Shown: positions 13,678-19,299 of the stretch, in pieces
How the letters are laid out: every line of letters starts with the position of its first letter
How positions within the stretch are numbered: position 1 is the stretch's first letter
Origin: Pullilachnospira_A gallistercoris
GTDB lineage: Bacteria; Bacillota; Clostridia; Lachnospirales; Lachnospiraceae
Length of the DNA stretch: 19,299 nucleotides
Reading direction: 5' to 3'
Assembly: GCA_018712125.1 (NCBI GenBank)
Contig: DVHM01000122.1
Location: 1 to 19,299, forward strand
Notes under the pieces: model-generated
Databases searched by the model: none
What the model was told of the DNA's origin: nothing
The model's input: only the letters and a program-made list of their open reading frames with translations
Position numbers and translations under genes: made by a program

Positions 13678-15689
13678 AGATCCGTCAGCCGTTCGGTATT
13701 TTCCCGGTACTGGGTAAGGACGTAGGAAAGGTCGGGAGAGATGACCTGGGGCAGCGGGGAGGGAGCGCCGGAGGTTGAAGCGGACGCCCCGGGGGTTAGC
13801 GCGGAGGTTTTAGAAGCCGGTGCGGATTTGCCGGAGACCGGTGCGGAGGCCGCGGAGAGACCTGCGATGCGCTTCTGCTCCGCCCCGGCAAAGAGATAGA
13901 CGGACGCCAGATCTCTTCGCTCCAGGGTGCCGGATCCCACCAGAAAGGCAATCTGCTCCAGCTCTGACATAATCTGCCACAGGCCGATCAGAAGAGGCCG
14001 CAGGGCTTCCCGCTGCTCCTTTGCGGGAACTGCGCGGATCTGTTCCACGCAGCGATGGTAGAGCATGCCGTAATAGCTCAAAATTTCCCCGGACACGGGC
14101 AGGCTGTGCTCTCCCTGGGCCGCGTCGGAGACGATGCCCCAGTAGGAGCCCAGAAGACGCTGCAGCCGTCGGAGGTTGATGGCCAGCTGTTTTTCCGCCG
14201 GCGTGGGGAATACCAGACGGTTGACCAGAAACACCAGGGCTACCGCCAGGAAGATATAGAGGATCCGCAGCTCGATAGCGGTAGTGGCGCCCATACTCAT
14301 GGAGGTCAGTGTCAGCGCGTAGCAGGTGGAAAAGATCGGATGATTCCAGGTGCCGGGAGTGGCGCAGTACATCATGGACAGCATGAAGAGGGCGAAGATA
14401 AAGCGGGCGGCGGTTCCCGGGAGCAGCGGCCCCATGACGGCTTCCACCAGGCATCCTAAGACCGTGCCGATGGGTCTCGTCCGCATCCGGTGTTCGCTCT
14501 CCTCCATGGAGGGCTGAATCAGGATGAAGGCGTTGATGGGCAGCCAGTAAGCCCGGGGCAGCGGCAGGAGCATGCTGATGACATAGCCGATGGTAACGAC
14601 CAGCGCGCAGCGGAGGGCAAAGCGGAACTCGAAAGCCTCCAGCCGGCAGCGGCACTTCAGATCTTCTGTAAATTTTTTCAGGCGGCGGGACAGGGGCGGA
14701 CGGCGGTGCCGGACATCCTGCGGCAGAACCTGTTCCAGCGTTTGCATCAGCAGAATCAGCATGTGGAGGAAGCTTCTGGAAAAAATCCGCAGGCGGCCGT
14801 TGGAGAGGGGCATATCATCCAGCAGTTCCCTGGCCTCCGCAGTCAGGGCGGAATTGTCTCCGTCGACAGAGAAACGCCCGGCGGCTCTGCCGAGAAAGGA
14901 GGAGAGCCGTCGGAGATACTGTGTGTGTTTCCCGTTCAATTCCACGTGCCAGGAATCATCGGTAACCAGATAGGCTGCCCGCTGAAACAGGATGGCCAGC
15001 ATATCGTAGATCTGGCTGTGCCGGCGGCTTTTGGAGAAGAGCCGGTGGCTCTGGTAGGAGTAGTTCTGAAATTTCAGCTCCAGGCTCTCCATTTTGGCGG
15101 CGGCGTCGGAAGGAATTTCCCGGTCGGCGATCTGTGTGAGGAGACAGGCCAGCTCCATGAGACTGTCCCGCACTTCCTTTTCCCGGTTTTTCGGGCGGCT
15201 GAAAAACGTCCGGTACAAAAGGCATCCGACGATCAGAAAGGCGAGACCGAGGGAGAGGGCGGCAAATTCCTGGGGAATGTGGGCAGCGTCCGGCGGCCGC
15301 AGCTCCAGAAAGACAAAGAGCATGGTGTAGGCGAAGTATCCCTTGGGGCTGAACTGGGAACTGTGGATCAGAATCAGCAGAAAGGGCACGATCAGGTTGA
15401 TGGCGATACAGGCGATCAGGTGCAGGGAGGCGGCATAGGCCAGCAGGCACAAAAGGAAACTGTTAAAGATCAGCCGCAGAAAGTAGGAGCCGGTAACCTC
15501 ATGCTTCCGGCGGATTTTAAAGTTGGTGGTAAAGGCGGAGACGATGACCGCGTAACGGAGGCCGAAAATCCCCACCATGGCGGAGAACAGCAGAATGAAA
15601 AAGAGAATGACCGGCCACACATCCAGAAAGTTTTTCCGGAAGGTGGCGGCGGATTTTTTCAGTTTTTCCCGGCAGATAGCTGACGACAT
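13650..15689 (-). CDS. FUSC-family (aromatic acid exporter-like) membrane protein
   Basis: A 679-residue membrane protein with two clusters of helices, about residues 22-170 and 350-480, separated by a long hydrophilic middle domain and followed by a cytosolic C-terminus. The segment LPLPRAYWLPINAFILIQPS followed by RPIGTVLGCLVEAV is the conserved core of FUSC/YccS-type proteins, relatives of fusaric acid and p-hydroxybenzoate exporters. Residues 612-648 form a low-complexity Ser/Ala/Pro/Thr linker. The ATG at 15687-15689 follows AGGGGAG (15699-15705 on the plus strand), which can be sequestered by an upstream CTCCCCT. It is divergent from the NUDIX-phosphatase gene and its 3' end overlaps the HMA gene. 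The transported compound is unknown. Confidence 0.87.
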   Translation of the reverse strand: MSSAICREKLKKSAATFRKNFLDVWPVILFFILLFSAMVGIFGLRYAVIVSAFTTNFKIRRKHEVTGSYFLRLIFNSFLLCLLAYAASLHLIACIAINLIVPFLLILIHSSQFSPKGYFAYTMLFVFLELRPPDAAHIPQEFAALSLGLAFLIVGCLLYRTFFSRPKNREKEVRDSLMELACLLTQIADREIPSDAAAKMESLELKFQNYSYQSHRLFSKSRRHSQIYDMLAILFQRAAYLVTDDSWHVELNGKHTQYLRRLSSFLGRAAGRFSVDGDNSALTAEARELLDDMPLSNGRLRIFSRSFLHMLILLMQTLEQVLPQDVRHRRPPLSRRLKKFTEDLKCRCRLEAFEFRFALRCALVVTIGYVISMLLPLPRAYWLPINAFILIQPSMEESEHRMRTRPIGTVLGCLVEAVMGPLLPGTAARFIFALFMLSMMYCATPGTWNHPIFSTCYALTLTSMSMGATTAIELRILYIFLAVALVFLVNRLVFPTPAEKQLAINLRRLQRLLGSYWGIVSDAAQGEHSLPVSGEILSYYGMLYHRCVEQIRAVPAKEQREALRPLLIGLWQIMSELEQIAFLVGSGTLERRDLASVYLFAGAEQKRIAGLSAASAPVSGKSAPASKTSALTPGASASTSGAPSPLPQVISPDLSYVLTQYRENTERLTDLQRKNPFFS

Positions 15690-15698
15690 GGTGGTTTT

Positions 15699-15732
15699 CT
15701 CCCCTCTCAGGCGTCCTCCCCGGTCAGGGGAG
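15699..15732 (-). promoter_or_regulatory. Leader able to sequester the FUSC ribosome binding site
   Basis: On the minus strand, CTCCCCT (complement of 15726-15732) is perfectly complementary to the AGGGGAG ribosome binding site (complement of 15699-15705). A nearer GGGGAG (complement of 15716-15721) can pair with the same CTCCCC. The two hairpins exclude each other, so one would hide and the other free the ribosome binding site. This is read from complementarity only. Confidence 0.45.
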
Positions 15733-15746
15733 CGTAATCTTACTGG

Positions 15747-15757
15747 ATTATATCACA
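15747..15757 (-). promoter_or_regulatory. Extended -10 promoter of the FUSC gene
   Basis: On the minus strand TGTGATATAAT (15757 to 15747) contains TATAAT preceded by TGA, an extended -10 element. No good -35 is seen, as is common with extended -10 promoters. Transcription would begin near 15740, leaving a leader of about 50 bases. Confidence 0.6.
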
Positions 15758-15769
15758 ATTTTTCTTTTT

Positions 15770-15798
15770 TTGCATGGAGCGGTCTGCTGTGATATGAT
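15770..15798 (+). promoter_or_regulatory. Promoter of the NUDIX-phosphatase gene
   Basis: TATGAT (15793-15798), preceded by TGA, is an extended -10 element; TTGCAT (15770-15775) is a weak -35 with a 17-base spacer. TGTGATATGAT (15788-15798) mirrors the divergent promoter at 15747-15757 with one mismatch. The leader would be about 80 bases. Confidence 0.6.
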
Positions 15799-15886
15799 AG
15801 ATCCGACAGGCATCGGGAGCAGGAAGAATGAACCCGGATGCGGAACGAAAAAGAAGAGCGGATCGGCTGCAAGGAGGAACCAACCC

Positions 15887-17185
15887 ATGCTGAATATCAA
15901 TCTGATTTACGATGAGCTTCCCGAGGGAAAACGCCAGGAGGAGATAACATTCATTCGCCGGACAGCGGTGCGGGGCATTATTTACGACAGGGACCGGCTG
16001 CTGATGGTGCAGACCCGGCTGGGAGACTACAAGTTCCCCGGCGGGGGCGTGCAGGAGAACGAGACTCACGAGGAGGCGCTTAAGAGGGAGATTGCCGAGG
16101 AGACCGGCTACACCGATGTGACGATCTGCTGCTGTTTCGGCACCGTGTTTGAACAGAACATTGACTGGTTTGAGGGGGACGATTATTTTCAGATGCGTTC
16201 CTACTATTATATTTGTCGCCTGAACAGTGACCGCCGGCAGGAGGGAAAGCTGGAGGGCTACGAGCAGGACATGGAATATCGCGGTGTAAAGACCACGGCC
16301 ACGGAGGCCTTTGCCGTGAACCGGCGGATCCGCCGGGAGGCCTGGGAGAAGAGCCGGGAGGCCGGCAGCCGTTACCTGCCCCGGGAATTGGACGGGCTGG
16401 ACCGGGAGACGGAGGTTCTGAAACAGCTGAAGGATCTGTATGTGGGAAAAATGATTGCTCAGATCTACGGCTGCGGACAGATGATCAGGCATGCCGACCG
16501 CAGCCGGATGGTCGTAGACGAGAAGGAGGGAAAGGCCAACTTTGTCACGGACTATGACCGCAGAGTGCAGGAAGAGGCTGAGCGCTGCCTGGGCGAGGTA
16601 TTCCCGGAGGCTGTCTTTGTGGGCGAGGAGGAGGATGTCCACGCCTCCATCGAAAAGGGGCAGGCATTTATCATCGATCCCATCGACGGAACCACCAATT
16701 TTATGAAGGATTATCACGCCAGCTGCATTTCCGTGGGCATGACGGCGGACGGTCAGCGGGTGGCCGGGGTGGTGTACAACCCGTATCTGGAGGAGTTTTA
16801 TTACGCCCAGAAGGGAAGGGGAGCCTACTGCAACGGCAAGGCTATCCATGTATCCGATGAGCCTCTGGAGCGGGGAATCGTGATCTTCGGCACTGCGCCA
16901 TACTATCAGGAGTATGCGGACCAAACGTTCGCGCTGGCCCGGAAATATTTCGACAAGGCGCTGGATCTGAGAAGGAGCGGATCGGCTGCCATCGATCTGT
17001 GCAATGTGGCGGCCGGCAGGGCGGAGCTCTATTTCGAGTGTGTCTTGAGCCCCTGGGATTTCGCGGCGGGTTCTCTGATCGTGGAGGAGGCCGGGGGAAA
17101 GGTCACAACTTTGGAGGGCGGCCCGCTGACCCTGGAGAAGAAGTGTTCGGTGCTGGCCACCAACGGGGTGGTGGAGAAAATTTAA
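15887..17185 (+). CDS. NUDIX hydrolase fused to inositol-monophosphatase-like domain
   Basis: A 432-residue, apparently cytosolic two-domain enzyme. Residues about 20-160 form a NUDIX domain with a perfect box at 53-75 (G-x5-E-x7-REIAEETGY), which would cleave a nucleoside diphosphate linked to another group. A linker follows, and residues about 185-432 form an inositol-monophosphatase/CysQ-type phosphatase: GEEED (246-250), DPIDGTTNF (264-272) and WDFAAG (390-395) supply the metal-binding acids Glu247, Asp264, Asp267 and Asp391. Both active sites look intact. The start is ATG 15887, nine bases after AAGGAGG (15871-15877); the frame is open further upstream but crosses the promoter. The phosphatase could act on inositol phosphate, PAP or a sugar phosphate. 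A two-step reaction, NUDIX first and phosphatase second, is inference. Confidence 0.9.
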   Translation: MLNINLIYDELPEGKRQEEITFIRRTAVRGIIYDRDRLLMVQTRLGDYKFPGGGVQENETHEEALKREIAEETGYTDVTICCCFGTVFEQNIDWFEGDDYFQMRSYYYICRLNSDRRQEGKLEGYEQDMEYRGVKTTATEAFAVNRRIRREAWEKSREAGSRYLPRELDGLDRETEVLKQLKDLYVGKMIAQIYGCGQMIRHADRSRMVVDEKEGKANFVTDYDRRVQEEAERCLGEVFPEAVFVGEEEDVHASIEKGQAFIIDPIDGTTNFMKDYHASCISVGMTADGQRVAGVVYNPYLEEFYYAQKGRGAYCNGKAIHVSDEPLERGIVIFGTAPYYQEYADQTFALARKYFDKALDLRRSGSAAIDLCNVAAGRAELYFECVLSPWDFAAGSLIVEEAGGKVTTLEGGPLTLEKKCSVLATNGVVEKI

Positions 17186-17221
17186 GATTCTCTTAAGATT
17201 TTTTCCGGGTTTTCTTAAAAT
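17182..17221 (+). promoter_or_regulatory. Phased TTAAGAT direct repeats, OmpR-family-type box
   Basis: TTAAGAT occurs at 17182-17188 and 17193-17199, and TTAAAAT at 17215-17221. The starts are 11 and then 22 bases apart, one and two helical turns. Direct repeats with 11-base phasing are typical sites of OmpR-family regulators such as PhoP of Bacillus. The third copy lies at the -35 position of the downstream promoter. The first overlaps the stop codon of the NUDIX-phosphatase gene. Confidence 0.6.
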
Positions 17222-17235
17222 CCCGGCGGTATCGT

Positions 17236-17241
17236 TACAAT
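17236..17241 (+). promoter_or_regulatory. -10 box of the two-component operon
   Basis: TACAAT matches five of six -10 positions. The region 17 bases upstream has no good -35 hexamer but holds the third TTAAAAT box, as expected for a promoter that needs an activator. Transcription would begin near 17248. Confidence 0.55.
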
Positions 17242-17258
17242 TGCAGAAGGAAAAACGG

Positions 17259-17287
17259 GTATCGGGTGTCCTTGTGGCGCCCGATAC
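17259..17287 (+). other. Stable hairpin in the leader of the response regulator gene
   Basis: GTATCGGGTGTC (17259-17270) pairs with GGCGCCCGATAC (17276-17287) over 12 positions, two of them G-T, around a five-base loop. Only two T residues follow, so it is not a terminator. It would sit about 10 bases from the 5' end of the mRNA and end 11 bases before the ribosome binding site. Confidence 0.7.
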
Positions 17288-17310
17288 TTCCGTGTTATGG
17301 AGGAAATGTT

Positions 17311-18018
17311 GTGAAAGAGGAAACCATACTGGTGGTGGACGACAATCGGGAGATTGTCTACTCCATCGGCGAACTGCTGAAATATGAAGGATATCATGTG
17401 GTAACGGCCTACGACGGCATGGAGGCGTTGGAGGTGCTGGAGAGCGCTGAGGTGGATCTGATCCTGCTGGATGTGATGATGCCCCGGCTCAACGGCCTGT
17501 CGGCTTTGATGAAGCTGCGGGAGCGCCACAAGATCCCGGTCATCATTCTCTCGGCCAAGACGGAGGAGAGCGATAAGGTGTCGGGGCTGACCCTGGGGGC
17601 GGATGACTATATCAGCAAGCCCTACAATTCCGCGGAGCTGATCGCCCGGGTCAAGGCTCAGTTGCGGCGGTATCATATGTGGGGCAGCCAGATGCCGAAG
17701 GAGGACAAGGACCGTCTGGTCAACGGCGGACTGGTGTTGGATAAAAGACAGCGGATCGCCATCGTGGACGGCCAGGAAACCCGGCTTACCGCGAAGGAAT
17801 ACAGCATTCTGCTCCTTCTGATGGAACATCCCGGACAGGTGTTCTCCGCGGAGCAGATCTACGAGCATGTGTGGGAGGAGAGCGCGGATTTCGCGGTGGA
17901 GAATACCGTGATGGTGCATATTCGCCATATCCGGGAAAAAATTGAGATTGACACAAAAAATCCGAGATATGTAAAGGTGGTGTGGGGACTTGGATACAAA
18001 ATGGAAAAGTATGTTTGA
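17311..18018 (+). CDS. OmpR-family response regulator
   Basis: A 235-residue cytosolic transcription factor. The receiver domain (1-120) has the acidic pair in ILVVDDNRE, the phosphorylated Asp54 in LILLDVMMPRLNG, Ser in IILSAK and Lys in YISKPY. The C-terminal winged helix (about 140-235) contains LTAKEYSILLLLMEHPGQVFS and ends RYVKVVWGLGYKME, the PhoB/VanR-type layout. The start is the GTG at 17311, six bases after GGAGGA (17299-17304); an upstream in-frame GTG at 17266 lies inside the leader hairpin and has no ribosome binding site. The kinase gene overlaps its last eight bases. The phased TTAAGAT boxes upstream suggest that the protein controls its own operon. The signal is unknown. Confidence 0.95.
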   Translation: MKEETILVVDDNREIVYSIGELLKYEGYHVVTAYDGMEALEVLESAEVDLILLDVMMPRLNGLSALMKLRERHKIPVIILSAKTEESDKVSGLTLGADDYISKPYNSAELIARVKAQLRRYHMWGSQMPKEDKDRLVNGGLVLDKRQRIAIVDGQETRLTAKEYSILLLLMEHPGQVFSAEQIYEHVWEESADFAVENTVMVHIRHIREKIEIDTKNPRYVKVVWGLGYKMEKYV

Positions 18019-19299
18019 AACGTTGGATGAATCCGTAGGTCAAAAAAAAAGATGGAGCCTGAACAGATATTTCGATTACAGCGGAAGGATAACGCTGGCG
18101 GTAATTCTCGCGGTACTGGCGGTCATGCTGCTCTATCATCTGTTCGCGAACAGTTACTATGGCACGATGGCGGTGTGGTTTCTGGGAATCCCGGTCAATC
18201 TGCTGCTTGGCGCGGCGGTTTTTCTGGTGGTGCCGGAGACGCTGAAGCGCAGGTACAGCGGATGGGATCTGTCAGAGGAAAGTTTTTTCGAGGAGTGGAG
18301 CAGACAGTGGGACAGTCAGCAGAAGATAATGCTTCGGACTTTTCTGATTCTGATGATTTTCGGCGGTCTGATCTGTTTCATGGCCTTCAACGGATCTTTC
18401 CTATTTACTTATTATTATCCTTACAACTATGCGCCCTACTATCTTCTGGTCGCCACGATGATCCTGCAGACCGGCCTCTGCGAGGGGATGATCATCCGGT
18501 TTATGATGAAAAAGCTGCGGGAGCACATGGAGGGCATCCGGAAGATTCGCCAGGAGAAGATGGATGCCGCCCTGGCGGAGGCGCTGGAGATTGAGCGGCG
18601 CAGCATGGAAAAGGTTTCCCGCAGCGATCAGCTGCGGATGGATCTGATCAGCAACGTGTCCCATGATCTGAAGACGCCTCTGACTTCCATGGTGGGATAT
18701 CTGGAACTTCTGAAGAAGGAGGAGCTGGGGGACACCGCCCGGGATTATCTGGAAGTGATCTCACGGCGGGCTGAAAAGCTCAAGGAGATGATTGAGAGTC
18801 TCTTTTCTCTGGCGAAGGTCAGCAGCGGAAACGTGGAACTGCGGCGGGATTCCATTACCATGAACCGGTTGATGGAGCAGGTTTTCGCGGACATGGAGGA
18901 CCGGATCCGGGATTCGAAGCTGGAATTTGTGGTGCGCCTGACCCGGGATGACACCGCCATGGTTACGGACAACGGTTATCTCTACCGGATCTGTCAGAAC
19001 CTGATGGAAAATGCCCTGAAGTATTCGGCCGCAGGGACCAGAGTGTTCGTGAAGACTTTTGTGGACGAGCAAAATCAGATCGGCCTGGAGATTACCAACA
19101 CGGCCGGGTACCGGATGGATTTTGACAAGGAAGATATCGTGGAGCGCTTTGCTCGGGGCGACAAGGCGAGAACCACCGAGGGCAACGGCCTGGGGCTGGC
19201 CATCGTCAGCACCTATGCGAAAGCGCTGGGGGGCTCCTTCGACATCTTTATCGACTGCGATCAGTTCAAGGCGAGGCTGTTGTTTGGACGGGGCGAGGC
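18011..19299 (+). CDS. Sensor histidine kinase, 3' partial
   Basis: The first 429 residues of a membrane histidine kinase that pairs with the preceding response regulator. Four hydrophobic helices are visible (about 27-46, 53-75, 107-126 and 143-164), with only short loops outside, so it probably senses within or at the membrane. A coiled linker (166-205) leads to the phosphorylation helix with His218 in SNVSHDLKTPLTSMVGYLELL. The ATPase domain shows the N box NLMENALKYS (330-339, Asn334) and the glycine-rich GNGLGLAIV; the reading frame is still open at the window end. ATG 18011 lies inside the regulator's last codons (ATGTTTGA), implying translational coupling; a separate ribosome binding site is weak. 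A run of nine A residues falls in codons 11-14. Confidence 0.93.
   Translation, partial: MFETLDESVGQKKRWSLNRYFDYSGRITLAVILAVLAVMLLYHLFANSYYGTMAVWFLGIPVNLLLGAAVFLVVPETLKRRYSGWDLSEESFFEEWSRQWDSQQKIMLRTFLILMIFGGLICFMAFNGSFLFTYYYPYNYAPYYLLVATMILQTGLCEGMIIRFMMKKLREHMEGIRKIRQEKMDAALAEALEIERRSMEKVSRSDQLRMDLISNVSHDLKTPLTSMVGYLELLKKEELGDTARDYLEVISRRAEKLKEMIESLFSLAKVSSGNVELRRDSITMNRLMEQVFADMEDRIRDSKLEFVVRLTRDDTAMVTDNGYLYRICQNLMENALKYSAAGTRVFVKTFVDEQNQIGLEITNTAGYRMDFDKEDIVERFARGDKARTTEGNGLGLAIVSTYAKALGGSFDIFIDCDQFKARLLFGRGE

Noticed and set aside
15770..15886. 39 extra N-terminal codons of the NUDIX-phosphatase gene
   Set aside because: The extension runs through the -10 box and lacks a ribosome binding site, while ATG 15887 has AAGGAGG nine bases upstream and starts close to the domain.
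17205..17226. Hairpin CCGGGTTTT/AAAATCCCGG as terminator of the NUDIX-phosphatase gene
   Set aside because: No T-tract follows the 3' arm on either strand; the T-run lies before the 5' arm on the plus strand.

Overview
The window looks like chromosomal DNA of a gut-type Lachnospiraceae (class Clostridia, Bacillota). This rests on purine-rich Shine-Dalgarno sequences (AGGAGG, GGAGGA) before almost every gene, GC-rich codons inside genes with AT-rich gaps between them, and protein families typical of that group: an Fe-S aldo/keto reductase, a CsoR-type repressor, a LmrCD/BmrCD-like exporter pair and a cytidylate-kinase-like protein. The genus cannot be fixed from the sequence. I see no rRNA, tRNA, CRISPR array, transposase or phage gene.

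Layout. 1-2549: the 3' part of a ferredoxin-type aldo/keto reductase overlaps a CsoR-family metal sensor gene. A nitrilase-superfamily gene converges on them, followed by about 730 bases without a gene that end in a promoter carrying a CsoR-like operator between its -35 and -10 boxes. 2593-5939: a P1B heavy-metal ATPase, then an AraC-family regulator, closed by a strong terminator. 6174-8551: an APH-fold kinase gene and a MATE exporter gene, 2 bases apart. 8577-13396: a MarR regulator under a promoter covered by two abutting 13-bp palindromes, the two halves of a heterodimeric ABC exporter, a cytidylate-kinase-like gene and a terminator. 13329-13677: a consensus promoter and a small HMA (metal-binding) protein whose 3' end overlaps the convergent FUSC-family membrane protein gene (13650-15689, minus strand). 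15690-17185: mirror-image divergent promoters, then a gene that fuses a NUDIX hydrolase to an inositol-monophosphatase-like domain. 17182-19299: phased TTAAGAT boxes, a promoter and leader hairpin, then an OmpR-family response regulator and a sensor kinase that runs off the window.

How the parts may work together (inference). The CsoR-type protein, the operator at 2531-2546, the ATPase that lacks its own metal-binding domain and the separate HMA protein can be read as one dispersed metal-efflux module. The window is rich in export: a P1B ATPase, a MATE protein, an ABC heterodimer and a FUSC protein, several with local regulators. The two-component system has repeats upstream that look like an OmpR-family binding site and may be autoregulated.

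The most useful leads are the CsoR-like operator, the tandem MarR-type palindromes, the NUDIX-phosphatase fusion, the phased boxes before the two-component system, and the promoter that runs straight into a stem-loop before the HMA gene. No wholly new multi-gene system can be demonstrated from the sequence alone.
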